From Pasteurella dagmatis (lineage in GTDB: Bacteria > Pseudomonadota > Gammaproteobacteria > Enterobacterales > Pasteurellaceae): 64,000 nucleotides of DNA. Shown in pieces: positions 40,160 through 48,697 of this stretch (its first letter is position 1; every line of letters begins with the position of its first letter). The position numbers were made by a program, and so were the translations under genes. The notes under the pieces were generated by a model, which did no database searches, was not told the origin of the DNA, and worked only from the letters and a program-made list of their open reading frames with translations. The stretch is taken from the NCBI RefSeq assembly GCF_900186835.1, contig NZ_LT906448.1, positions 1,878,606 through 1,942,605 of the forward strand, in the 5' to 3' direction.

Positions 40160-41743
40160 TTAATGCGTTTTCTGCGCACCGACAAAATGCTTCACTTTCG
40201 GTTTATCGCCTTGGTGGAAAGCATTGACTTCTGCTTGTAAATCAGCATCTGCTTGAGAAACTCGATGGTGCTGGCGTAAATGCTCAGCCCAACTTTCCAC
40301 AAAGAACCATTCGATAAAATGATTTGGTTTTTCCACATCTTCCAATACGCCCCACGCATAAGCGCCATCTTTACGGCGTTGTTCAGCAAATTGGTGTAAC
40401 TTGCTTAAGAAAGCCGATTGGTTTTCTGGGTTGATTTGGTATTCCACCTGAATCATGACTGGTGAGCGATCAAGTGCCACATCGGAATGGGTATGCGGTT
40501 GCTCCCAATGGTTCGACGGGTTGAGATCATCTTCGCCCTGTGGCAATTTTTTGCGGTATGCCAACGCATTAGCAATGACTAAGGCAACACCCGCTACCAC
40601 TAAGGTGCTTGGTAAGCCGATGTATTGTGCCACCGCTCCCCAGCTTAAACTACCCAACGTCATTGCACCATTGAAGACGGTTAAATAAATCGCTAAAGAG
40701 CGACCACGTACCCAGTTAGGTAAAATGGATTGTGCAACACTGTTTAACGTGGTGAGGGCAGTAATCCAGGCGAAACCAAGTAAGCAAAGAGCAGGAATTG
40801 CTGTCCATTTTGGTGGTGAGAGTGCTAAAAAGCCCATCACAATGGCACTGAGAATAGCTGCACTGAGTAAAAGTTGGTCGGAATTTAGGCGTCTTCTTAA
40901 ACGTGGTAATAAAACTGCGCCGATAATCGCTCCCACGCCAACAGCAGCTAATAAAATGCCGTAAAAACCTGCAGTGCCTTCTAATAATTGGCGAGCGACT
41001 AAAGGCAATAACGCCCATACCGCACTGGCAAATAGGAAGAAGAAAATCGCTCTAAATAAGATGATATGCAATGCTTTGCTTGAATGGGCGTAACGCAAGC
41101 CTGCACGAAATGCCCCTGTGAAATTCTCTGCCAGTTCGTCCGTTTCTTTTTTCGCACGTTTCCACCAGATCAAGGCAGCAATCACGAAAGCGTAGCTGAT
41201 TACATCAATACCATAGGCAAACGAAGCACCAAGTTGGGCTAAGACGACACCGCCAATAGCTGGCCCGATGGCACGAGAAATGTTGATGCCTAATGAATTG
41301 AGTGCAACGGCATTTTTTAAATCAGCACGAGAAACCAATTCCGGCACAATGGCTTGCCAAGTAGGTGCCATTAAGGCAGCACCAACGCCACCGATAAAGG
41401 TGAATAACACTAAGGTAGTGACGGATTGCAAACCTGTGGCAGAAAGGAACATTAAGCTTGCGCTACTAAATGCGAGGATAAATTGAATGCCAATAAGGAA
41501 TTTGCGTCTATCTAAAATATCCGCCATCACGCCCGCAGGAATGGCGAGTAGAAAAATCGGTAAGGTGGTCGCTGCTTGAATAAGGGAAACTGCAGCAGGT
41601 GATGCAGAAAGATCGGTAATTAACCAGCCACTTGCTACATCTCGAATAAAGCTCCCCACATTACCCAAGACGGTGGCAATCCATAACACTAAGAAGAGCT
41701 TTTGTTTTAGCGGTGCAAAACCGCTTTGTTCTGATACGCTCAT
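40160..41743 (-). CDS. MFS permease fused to a C-terminal monooxygenase-like (ABM) domain
   Basis: A 527-residue protein. Residues 1-400 form a 12-helix transporter of the enterobactin-exporter-like MFS_3 group, with a loop motif GVMADILDRRKFLIG and a central ALIWWKRAKKETDE loop. Residues 430-525 are soluble and read MIQVEYQINPENQSAFLSKLHQF to HHRVSQADADLQ, which looks like a ferredoxin-like antibiotic-biosynthesis-monooxygenase (dimeric alpha/beta barrel) domain. That fusion is known in this MFS group; its role is unclear. Last gene of a four-gene operon with a hydrolase, XapX protein and amidohydrolase, so it may export or import a related small molecule. The substrate is unknown. Confidence 0.83.
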   Translation of the reverse strand: MSVSEQSGFAPLKQKLFLVLWIATVLGNVGSFIRDVASGWLITDLSASPAAVSLIQAATTLPIFLLAIPAGVMADILDRRKFLIGIQFILAFSSASLMFLSATGLQSVTTLVLFTFIGGVGAALMAPTWQAIVPELVSRADLKNAVALNSLGINISRAIGPAIGGVVLAQLGASFAYGIDVISYAFVIAALIWWKRAKKETDELAENFTGAFRAGLRYAHSSKALHIILFRAIFFFLFASAVWALLPLVARQLLEGTAGFYGILLAAVGVGAIIGAVLLPRLRRRLNSDQLLLSAAILSAIVMGFLALSPPKWTAIPALCLLGFAWITALTTLNSVAQSILPNWVRGRSLAIYLTVFNGAMTLGSLSWGAVAQYIGLPSTLVVAGVALVIANALAYRKKLPQGEDDLNPSNHWEQPHTHSDVALDRSPVMIQVEYQINPENQSAFLSKLHQFAEQRRKDGAYAWGVLEDVEKPNHFIEWFFVESWAEHLRQHHRVSQADADLQAEVNAFHQGDKPKVKHFVGAQKTH

Positions 41744-41757
41744 TTTATCTCCAAAAC

Positions 41758-41823
41758 AAGCGGTCGGAATTGGGGGAGAATTTGCACGCTGTATTTAAAA
41801 TTCCCCCAAAACCGACCGCACTT
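41758..41823 (-). repeat. Long hairpin pairing two uptake-signal dialects (amidohydrolase-MFS junction)
   Basis: AAGCGGTCGG near 41759 pairs with CCGACCGCACTT (41812-41823); GGGGGA and TCCCCC arms extend the stem. The left arm is part of ACAAGCGGT (41757-41765), the Actinobacillus-type USS core, and the right arm is the Haemophilus-type core (41815-41823). No long T-run follows, so it is probably an intraoperonic structure. Confidence 0.75.
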
Positions 41824-41826
41824 AAC

Positions 41827-43722
41827 TTATACCATCCAACAAGAACAGCCTAATGCACCGAAGAAACTTTTTAAGTCTGAACTTGGAATAGATGATCCCC
41901 AAGCTTTTGCGTGATCATGTCCATGTAATCCGCAAGAGCTTGCACAACCACAGCTAGCAATGGCTTGTTGGCGAATTGGTGAAAGTGAGTTTTTACCTGC
42001 ACCTTCAGGATCGCCCCAAGCCGCAAAGCCTTTAAATTTGCGAGTTGGTGACCAATCTGGCATCGCTGGCGGAAGTGGATTGTCGTCTAAAGAAGCAAAG
42101 TCGCCATCACCAAACACAATACGTCCACCCACAACGGTTAAATGTGAGGTTAAGAAAGAAATCTCATCTTCTGGAACAGTGAAGTAATCTTTACTTGGTA
42201 CGATGAAATCAGCAAATTGCCCCACTTCAATACGTCCACGTTTGCCTTCTTCATTGGAGAACCAAGCGACGTTTTCCGTCCACATACGCAGAGCGGTTTC
42301 ACGATCAAGTAAGTTGCGTTGTGGATATAAACGAGTGCCACCCACGGTTTTACCTGTAGTAAGCCAAGAGAGTGATACCCAAGGGTTATAGGAAGCTACA
42401 CGTGTTGCATCTGTCCCTGCTGATGTTTTCACACCGCTTTCCAAAATGCGTTTGACTGGTGGTGTTGCTTCTGCGGCAACCGCGCCATAACGCTCCACAA
42501 AATATTCCCCTTGATATGCCATACGATGTTGTACGGCAACGCCACCGCCTAATTCAGCAATACGGTCAATGGATTTTTGTGAAATGGTTTCCGCATGGTC
42601 AAAGAACCAGTTAATCCCTTGCAGTGGAATATCCTTATTCACTTTCTCAAACACATCTAAGGCACGAGAAATGGTTTCATCGTAAGTGGCATGTAAACGC
42701 CAAGGCCATTTGTTTTCGGCAAGAATACGCACCACTTCTTCCAAATCGCCTTCCATTTCAGGCGGCATATCTGGGCGTGGTTGACGGAAGTCTTCAAAGT
42801 CTGCCGCTGAGAACACCAACATTTCCCCCGCACCATTGTGACGGAAATAGTCTGTACCTTGCTTATATTTCACCGAAGATGTCCAACGTAAGAAGTCTTC
42901 TTTCTCTTCTTTTGGCTTTTGCGTAAATAAGTTATAGGCAATACGCACCGTGAGCTGATTTTCATCCGATAATTTTTGAATGACTTCATAATCATCAGGA
43001 TAGTTTTGGAAACCACCGCCCGCATCAATCACGCCCGTTACGCCCAAGCGGTTAAGTTCACGCATAAAATGGCGAGTAGAATTAAGCTGATACTCAAACG
43101 GTAATTTTGGTCCTTTAGCAAGGGTTGAATATAAAATCATCGCATTCGGTTTAGCCAATAATAAGCCCGTTGGATTGCCCTTGCTATCACGCAGAATTTC
43201 ACCGCCCACAGGATTTGGCGTATCTTTGGTATAACCCACCGCTCTTAATGCTGCACCATTTAATAGTGCACGATCATAAAGGTGCAAAATAAAGACTGGC
43301 GTATCTGGTGCAATAGCGTTGATTTCTTGAATAGTTGGCAGGCGTTTTTCTACGAATTGATGTTCCGTAAAACCACCGACCACACGCACCCATTGCGGAG
43401 CAGGCGTAATATCCACTTGCGCTTTGAGCATTGCCATTGCATCAGCAAGGCTACGCACGCCGTCCCAACGTAATTCTAAGTTGTAATTCAAACCACCACG
43501 AATAATGTGGGTATGGTTATCAAATAAGCCTGGCAGAACACCCTTGCCTTTCAGGTCGATACAACGTGTTTTTTCAGTGGCAAGTGGCATCACTTCCGCA
43601 TCGCTACCCACTGCTAAAAATTTGCCGTCTTTGATCGCAACCGCTTGAGCAACAGGTTGTGCACGATTAAGCGTAGTGATTTTTCCGTTATAGAAAATGA
43701 GATCAGGAATTTGTGCTGTCAT
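41827..43722 (-). CDS. Amidohydrolase family protein with a cysteine-rich tail
   Basis: A 631-residue enzyme of the YtcJ/Amidohydro_3 type. It starts with the beta-sandwich DLIFYNGKITTLNRAQPVAQAVAI. The metal-binding HxH is in LPGLFDNHTHIIRGG near residue 70, further ligands are likely in FFDHAET and in SAGTDATR, and QFADFIVPSKDYFTVPEDEI closes the sandwich. The last 47 residues are unusual: CGCASSCG, then HGHDH, then CSCWMV at the very end, a Cys/His cluster that could bind metal. Substrate is unknown. GGAGAAAAGA precedes the start, and it overlaps the XapX gene by 20 bp. Confidence 0.85.
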   Translation of the reverse strand: MTAQIPDLIFYNGKITTLNRAQPVAQAVAIKDGKFLAVGSDAEVMPLATEKTRCIDLKGKGVLPGLFDNHTHIIRGGLNYNLELRWDGVRSLADAMAMLKAQVDITPAPQWVRVVGGFTEHQFVEKRLPTIQEINAIAPDTPVFILHLYDRALLNGAALRAVGYTKDTPNPVGGEILRDSKGNPTGLLLAKPNAMILYSTLAKGPKLPFEYQLNSTRHFMRELNRLGVTGVIDAGGGFQNYPDDYEVIQKLSDENQLTVRIAYNLFTQKPKEEKEDFLRWTSSVKYKQGTDYFRHNGAGEMLVFSAADFEDFRQPRPDMPPEMEGDLEEVVRILAENKWPWRLHATYDETISRALDVFEKVNKDIPLQGINWFFDHAETISQKSIDRIAELGGGVAVQHRMAYQGEYFVERYGAVAAEATPPVKRILESGVKTSAGTDATRVASYNPWVSLSWLTTGKTVGGTRLYPQRNLLDRETALRMWTENVAWFSNEEGKRGRIEVGQFADFIVPSKDYFTVPEDEISFLTSHLTVVGGRIVFGDGDFASLDDNPLPPAMPDWSPTRKFKGFAAWGDPEGAGKNSLSPIRQQAIASCGCASSCGLHGHDHAKAWGSSIPSSDLKSFFGALGCSCWMV

Positions 43723-43984
43723 TCTTTTCTCCTTTTATGTGTAATGAATGTTTACCCGGTAATTGACCCAGAACATGCTCCGTTGTTTGAGTAGCGTGGC
43801 AGGCATTCACGAAATCATTGCCTTTAAAAAGCTGTTTTGCGACGGGGATCATTTGCTCGCCGAGTAAAATTCCGAGCAGCCCGACTAATGCCACGATGGG
43901 TGGTGCAGGAGAGCGAACATCTAAAGCATAATAGATGACGCCAACTAAGACACCCACACCAAATGTGAGAAGATAAAGTTTCAT
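43703..43984 (-). CDS. XapX domain (DUF1427) membrane protein
   Basis: A 93-residue protein with two hydrophobic segments in the first 50 residues: MKLYLLTFGVGVLVGVIYY and SPAPPIVALVGLLGILLGEQ, the hallmark of the XapX family of very small membrane proteins. Its C-terminal part is hydrophilic. XapX proteins often lie beside isochorismatase-like hydrolases and amidohydrolases, as here. I start at 43984; a longer frame to 44044 runs into the upstream hairpin. It overlaps the amidohydrolase by 20 bp. Function is unknown. Confidence 0.8.
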   Translation of the reverse strand: MKLYLLTFGVGVLVGVIYYALDVRSPAPPIVALVGLLGILLGEQMIPVAKQLFKGNDFVNACHATQTTEHVLGQLPGKHSLHIKGEKNDSTNS

Positions 43985-43998
43985 TCGATCACCTATAA

Positions 43999-44047
43999 AA
44001 CAAGCGGCGTGATTTTGACAAATTTTTGCAAAATCACACCGCACTTT
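43999..44047 (-). repeat. Second hybrid USS hairpin (hydrolase-XapX junction)
   Basis: CAAGCGGCGTGATTTTG (44001-44017) pairs with CAAAATCACACCGC (44029-44042), closing around a short loop. The left arm has an Actinobacillus-type ACAAGCGG core and the right arm ends in the Haemophilus-type ACCGCACTT (44038-44046). Like the one at 41758, it lies between two genes of this operon. Confidence 0.75.
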
Positions 44048-44072
44048 ATTAAGCGTTAAATTTTAAGCGATA

Positions 44073-44759
44073 TTATTTCGCAGGGTTTGGACCGATACGC
44101 TCACCATGTTCAACACGCTCAGGTGCTTTGTGAACCATTGTATAAGCATAGTCAACACCCATACCGTAAGCACCTGAATGCTCTTTCACGATATCAAGCA
44201 CTGCATCATAGGTATCTTTCTTAGCCCAGTCACGTTGCCACTCAAGTAACACTTGTTGCCAAGTTACAGGAATAATGCCTGCTTGAGTCATGCGATCCAT
44301 CGCATATTTGTGTGCTTCTACTGAAGTACCACCTGATGCATCTGCAACCATATAGATTTCATAGTCGCCTTCTAAAGCTGCACATAAAGCGAAACTTAAG
44401 TTACACACTTCTGTCCATAAACCCGCAACGATTACTTTTTTACGGCCATTTGCGGCTAACGCATCACGCACGTTTTGATCATCCCAAGAGTTCATTGAAG
44501 TACGCTCAAGGATTTTGTGATCAGGGAATACCGCTAATAATTCTGGGTAAGTGTGACCAGAGAAACCTTCAGTTTCAACAGTAGTAATTGTTGTTGGAAT
44601 ATTAAATACTTTTGCTGATTTTGCTAATGCAACCACATTATTTTTTAAAGTTTGGCGGTCGATTGATTGAACACCAAATGCCATTTGTGGTTGGTGATCA
44701 ATAAAAATAAGTTGGCTGTTTTCTGGGGTTAAAACTTCAAGAAATTTACGATTTGACAT
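44073..44759 (-). CDS. Isochorismatase-like hydrolase (YcaC-type)
   Basis: A 228-residue cysteine hydrolase. The catalytic Asp is in QLIFIDHQPQMAFG, Lys probably in the HKILERTSMNSWDD region, and the nucleophile Cys in IVAGLWTEVCNLSFA, preceded by the cis-peptide region. VADASGGTSVEAHKYAMDRM is typical of YcaC relatives. Two in-frame ATGs follow GGAG; the second (44759) has the better spacing. It heads the four-gene operon and has an operator-like palindrome 31 bases upstream. Substrate is unknown; true isochorismate hydrolysis is unlikely. Confidence 0.85.
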   Translation of the reverse strand: MSNRKFLEVLTPENSQLIFIDHQPQMAFGVQSIDRQTLKNNVVALAKSAKVFNIPTTITTVETEGFSGHTYPELLAVFPDHKILERTSMNSWDDQNVRDALAANGRKKVIVAGLWTEVCNLSFALCAALEGDYEIYMVADASGGTSVEAHKYAMDRMTQAGIIPVTWQQVLLEWQRDWAKKDTYDAVLDIVKEHSGAYGMGVDYAYTMVHKAPERVEHGERIGPNPAK

Positions 44760-44796
44760 AGTCATTCTCCATTAAAAATAAAAATACTTTATCTGT

Positions 44797-44816
44797 AACA
44801 AATCGGCCGACTTGTT
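44797..44816. promoter_or_regulatory. Operator-like palindrome upstream of the hydrolase operon
   Basis: The sequence AACAAATCGGCCGACTTGTT is symmetrical at 18 of 20 positions, with a GC-only TCGGCCGA core inside very AT-rich DNA. It lies 37 bases before the hydrolase start, where a repressor would block transcription. No regulator gene is adjacent in the window. Confidence 0.6.
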
Positions 44817-44961
44817 GGAAACAATTATAATTATTACTGAATGATGAATAAATATATATTTTATTGATTATTTATTTAATATTAAGAAATAATTTAAAGG
44901 CCATCCTGTTAAATTATCTTTATTTTTTACCGATTAAGTAGTTGAAACCAATCAAAATAAG

Positions 44962-44996
44962 TACCCTTAACCTTACTTTTTTCAGGATTAAGGGTA
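44962..44996 (-). terminator. Putative glpFK terminator
   Basis: TACCCTTAA (44962-44970) pairs with TTAAGGGTA (44988-44996). On the minus strand it is followed by CTTATTTTG, a weak T-tract. It lies 96 bases after the glpK stop. Confidence 0.55.
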
Positions 44997-45091
44997 TCAA
45001 TATTTTACTATGGCGAAGATGGTATTTCGGTCTTTATAATTACCACATAATACTGAAATATCAACCGCTCTTTTTACTTATTTAATCAGAG

Positions 45092-46600
45092 TTAATCTTC
45101 ATCTTTCTCCCATTCTAATGCTCGTTTAACTGCTTTTTTCCATCCTTTATAACGACGATTACGTTTTACTTCATCAACATCTGGAATAAAGGTTTTCTCA
45201 ATAGCTGCCTTATCACGTAATTCGTCAAGATCTTTCCAGAACCCCGTCGCTAGCCCTGCAAGATAAGCTGCACCTAATGCTGTCACCTCTTTAATTTTTG
45301 GTCTTTCTACTTTAGTTGCTAAAATATCTGCTTGGAATTGCATCAAGAAGTTATTTGCTGTCGCGCCACCATCAACACGTAATGTACTTAATGTTTCACC
45401 TGAATCAGATTGCATTGCTTCTAATACATCACGAGTCTGATAGGCAATGGATTCTAATGTTGCCCTCACAATATGGTTGCGATTTGCTCCTCGAGAAAGC
45501 CCTAAAATAGCACCTCGTGCATAAGGATCCCAATATGGTGCACCCAATCCAGTAAAGGCTGGCACGACATAAACACCATTACAATCTGGCACTTTAGTCG
45601 CAAAATATTCGGAATCATAACTATCGTGGACAATTTTAAGTTCATCACGTAACCACTGGATAGATGCTCCACCCATAAAAATAGAGCCTTCAAGAGCATA
45701 CGCAGGTCCACCTTTTGCATTACAAGCAATTGTCGTTAATAAACCATTTTTTGACTGTACAGCTTTATCACCAGTATGCATCAACATAAAACAGCCTGTA
45801 CCGTACGTATTTTTCGCTTGCCCAGGGGTAACACAGAGATGACCATAAAGAGCAGCTTGTTGATCTCCAGCAATACCTGCTACAGGAATACGTACACCGC
45901 CTTTTCCACCAATATTCGTTTGTCCATAAATTTCTGAAGAATTACGTACCTCTGGCAACATTGAACGTGGTATATCCAAAATCTCCAACATTTTCTCATC
46001 CCATTGTAGAGTGCGGATATTAAACAACATTGTACGAGAGGCATTAGTATAATCTGTTACGTGCACACGTCCCTGCGTTAATTTCCACACTAACCACGTA
46101 TCCACGGTACCAAACAATAATTCACCACGCTCAGCTTTTTCTCTTGCACCTTCTACATTATCTAAAATCCACTTGACCTTAGTACCTGAAAAATAAGGAT
46201 CCACCACCAAGCCCGTGGTTTTTCTGATATAGTCTTCGTATCCATCTTCTTTTAATTTATCGGTAATATCCGTAGTACGGCGGCATTGCCATACAATAGC
46301 GTTGTAAACAGGTTTTCCTGTTTCTTTTTCCCAGACAATTGTAGTTTCACGTTGGTTAGTTATACCAATCGCTACAATTTGATCAGATGTAATACCTGCT
46401 TTCGCTACCACTTCATTTAATGTTGAACTTTGGGTTGCCCAGATTTCCATCGGATTATGTTCGACCCACCCAGCCTGTGGATAAATTTGCGTAAATTCAC
46501 GTTGAGCAATTTCAACAACATTAGCATCGTGATCAAGTAGTACTGCTCTTGAACTAGTTGTGCCTTGGTCTAAAGCAATAATGTATTTTTTCTCTGTCAT
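45092..46600 (-). CDS. glpK: Glycerol kinase GlpK
   Basis: A 502-residue FGGY-family kinase that phosphorylates glycerol to sn-glycerol-3-phosphate, trapping it in the cell. Visible landmarks are [56 protein letters not shown] (in part), [24 protein letters not shown] and [20 protein letters not shown]. Length equals E. coli GlpK (502). It follows glpF by 26 bases with the ribosome site AAGGACAG. Feedback control by fructose-1,6-bisphosphate and EIIA-Glc is known for the family, not shown here. Confidence 0.97.
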   Translation of the reverse strand: MTEKKYIIALDQGTTSSRAVLLDHDANVVEIAQREFTQIYPQAGWVEHNPMEIWATQSSTLNEVVAKAGITSDQIVAIGITNQRETTIVWEKETGKPVYNAIVWQCRRTTDITDKLKEDGYEDYIRKTTGLVVDPYFSGTKVKWILDNVEGAREKAERGELLFGTVDTWLVWKLTQGRVHVTDYTNASRTMLFNIRTLQWDEKMLEILDIPRSMLPEVRNSSEIYGQTNIGGKGGVRIPVAGIAGDQQAALYGHLCVTPGQAKNTYGTGCFMLMHTGDKAVQSKNGLLTTIACNAKGGPAYALEGSIFMGGASIQWLRDELKIVHDSYDSEYFATKVPDCNGVYVVPAFTGLGAPYWDPYARGAILGLSRGANRNHIVRATLESIAYQTRDVLEAMQSDSGETLSTLRVDGGATANNFLMQFQADILATKVERPKIKEVTALGAAYLAGLATGFWKDLDELRDKAAIEKTFIPDVDEVKRNRRYKGWKKAVKRALEWEKDED

Positions 46601-46626
46601 AATCTGTCCTTTTTAATCAACGTGAA

Positions 46627-47415
46627 TTATTTACAATTACAAGGTAAGTTTTTACCCACAAATTTGGTATAAATCCAACCACCAAAAAGAGCTCCTACTA
46701 CAGGAGCAATAATTGGGATTAATACGTAAGGGATTTCTCGTCCACCAGTCATCGCAAGCTCACCCCAACCAGCCATACTTGCGAAAAGTTTTGGCCCAAA
46801 ATCACGAGCAGGGTTCATAGCAAAACCTGTTAAAGGCCCCATTGCACCACCAATGACTGCAATAAGAATTCCGATTAATAAAGGTGCAAGAGGTCCTCGT
46901 GGTAATCCATTGCCATCATCTGTAAGGGCTAGAATTAATGCCATTAAAACAGCAGTGATCACCAATTCAACTAAAAAGGCTTGAAAAACACTGATACTTG
47001 GATGTGGATAAGTAGAGAATGTCCCAGCTAAAGATAAGCTTTCAGGGGTACCACGAACAATATTTTGTGTAGTTTCTAAATCAATAAATAAATTGTAATA
47101 AAGAAAATACACTAAAGCGGCGGCAAAAAACGCACCTGCAACTTGTGACACAATATATGGCAGGACTTTTTTGCCATCAAAACAAGCAAATTTCCACAAC
47201 GCAATAGTGACGGCAGGGTTTAAATGTGCGCCAGATAAGCCTGCAGAAGCATAAACAGCTAATGCTACACCCATTCCCCACATAATACTAATTTCCCATT
47301 GTCCAAAATTTGCACCTGCAACTTTCAAGGCTGCGACACATCCTACACCAAAGAAAATCAGAAGTGCTGTGCCAAAAAATTCACCAATACAAGCGGCTTT
47401 GAGTGATTTGTCCAT
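46627..47415 (-). CDS. glpF: Glycerol facilitator GlpF
   Basis: A 262-residue aquaglyceroporin with six helices and two half-helices. The first NPA box is in SGAHLNPAVTIALWKFACF; the second is in TGFAMNPARDFGPKLF, whose Asp after NPAR marks a glycerol facilitator rather than a water-only aquaporin. AGGAGAATTC precedes the start. The glpFK operon begins here, downstream of the glpQ terminator on the same strand. Confidence 0.96.
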   Translation of the reverse strand: MDKSLKAACIGEFFGTALLIFFGVGCVAALKVAGANFGQWEISIMWGMGVALAVYASAGLSGAHLNPAVTIALWKFACFDGKKVLPYIVSQVAGAFFAAALVYFLYYNLFIDLETTQNIVRGTPESLSLAGTFSTYPHPSISVFQAFLVELVITAVLMALILALTDDGNGLPRGPLAPLLIGILIAVIGGAMGPLTGFAMNPARDFGPKLFASMAGWGELAMTGGREIPYVLIPIIAPVVGALFGGWIYTKFVGKNLPCNCK

Positions 47416-47495
47416 ATGAATTCTCCTAAAAGGATAATGTAGAAAGATAAATGCGAATTGAAATACTGATTAGTTTATTTTTTACTCATAATAAA

Positions 47496-47540
47496 AGCGG
47501 TCATTTTTAACAATAAAAAACACTGTAAAAATTGACCGCT
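47496..47540 (-). terminator. Terminator after glpQ
   Basis: AGCGGTCA near 47497-47504 pairs with TGACCGCT (47533-47540), with an A/T extension inside (ATTTTT/AAAAAT) and T-rich DNA on the minus-strand exit side. It separates glpQ from glpFK. Confidence 0.75.
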
Positions 47541-47593
47541 CTTTCGTACCTCCTGTAACATTTAAATACTGCTTTTGCTACCTTTAATCACGA

Positions 47594-48670
47594 TTATTTA
47601 TGTTTCTTCAAAAACTCCACGCCAGTATCAGGGAAGTCGGTGAACACGCCTGTTGCACCTGCTTTATTTAATAATGCATCGTACATTTGATTCACGTCTG
47701 TGAAGAATTCAGGTAATGCATCTTTACGCACTGTGTACGGATGAAGTTCCATTTTGTAGTTAGCAAGTTCTTTCACTAATGGGGTGTAAACAATGTTGCC
47801 CACTTTTGATTTTTCTTTATCAACTAACATATACCAACCTGGACCAACGCCATCAGCATATTTAGCCACCTCAGCCATTGCGCCTGGTTTGAACATCCAA
47901 TCGTAATCGTAGTTCACCCATTTGCCTTGTGCATTTTTCTCTTCAGTTTCGTGCCAATCGGTATATGCCACTAACTGAACAAGTTTAATGTCCATGCCCA
48001 TTTTTGGCAGTAATTCTGTTTTAATGCGTTTTAACTCATTGAAGTCGAAGGTTTGTAGGTAAACCATATCGTCTTTGGTGTCATAACCGTATTGTTTCAA
48101 CACTTTTAATGTTGCAGTTGCAATGTCTTTGCCTTCTTGGTGATGTAACCAAGGTGCTTTGATTTCTGGGTAGATACCAATTTTTTTACCAGTAGATTTT
48201 TCTAAACCTTGGATAAATTCGATTTCTTCTTCAAAAGTATGGATACGGAAATGTGATTTCCAAAGTGGGAAACGGTTTGGATACACTTGGACTTGTTTGC
48301 CGTTTTCCATTTTGAAGTTTTCGGTCATTTCAAGGCTTTGAATTTCTTTTAATGTGAAGTCAACTACATAGTAACGACCATCTTTTCTTGCTCGATTTGG
48401 GAATTTTTTTGCCACATCAGTTAAGCCATCTAAGAAGTGATCGTGAATGACAATTAAGCGATTATCTTTGGTCATCGCTAAATCTTGTTCTAAATAATCG
48501 GCTTTTTGACCAAATGCTAATGCTTTAGATTCAAGAGTATGCTCAGGTAAATAGCCACTTGCACCACGGTGAGCAATAATTAATTTGTCACTACTACTCA
48601 TCATAGTTTGGCTCGAACAAGCCGCTAATGTTGAAACCGCAATTGCGGTAGCGATTGCTTTTAATTTCAT
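47594..48670 (-). CDS. glpQ: Glycerophosphodiester phosphodiesterase, lipoprotein (protein D homologue)
   Basis: A 358-residue GDPD enzyme that cleaves glycerophosphodiesters such as glycerophosphocholine to glycerol-3-phosphate and an alcohol. The signal peptide ends in the lipobox LAAC, so Cys18 is lipidated, as in protein D (Hpd) of H. influenzae, a surface lipoprotein used as a vaccine carrier. Catalytic features are IIAHRGASGYLPEHTL, YLEQDLAMTKDNRLIVIHDH and GIYPEIKAP; the periplasmic E. coli GlpQ lacks the lipobox. AGAGGACC precedes the start. In Haemophilus, protein D supplies host choline for LPS. It lies next to the propeller-like gene and glpT, the importer of its product. Confidence 0.95.
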   Translation of the reverse strand: MKLKAIATAIAVSTLAACSSQTMMSSSDKLIIAHRGASGYLPEHTLESKALAFGQKADYLEQDLAMTKDNRLIVIHDHFLDGLTDVAKKFPNRARKDGRYYVVDFTLKEIQSLEMTENFKMENGKQVQVYPNRFPLWKSHFRIHTFEEEIEFIQGLEKSTGKKIGIYPEIKAPWLHHQEGKDIATATLKVLKQYGYDTKDDMVYLQTFDFNELKRIKTELLPKMGMDIKLVQLVAYTDWHETEEKNAQGKWVNYDYDWMFKPGAMAEVAKYADGVGPGWYMLVDKEKSKVGNIVYTPLVKELANYKMELHPYTVRKDALPEFFTDVNQMYDALLNKAGATGVFTDFPDTGVEFLKKHK

Positions 48671-48697
48671 AGATAGGTCCTCTTGTTAATCAAGTTA

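Larger units (their letters stand above)
44760..45091. other. Intergenic region of about 330 bp, hydrolase promoter and glpK 3' end
   Basis: It separates two minus-strand operons. Near the hydrolase it holds the palindrome at 44797-44816. The middle is strongly AT-rich (44830-44900). A hairpin at 44962-44996 probably ends glpK. No gene is seen. Confidence 0.5.
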
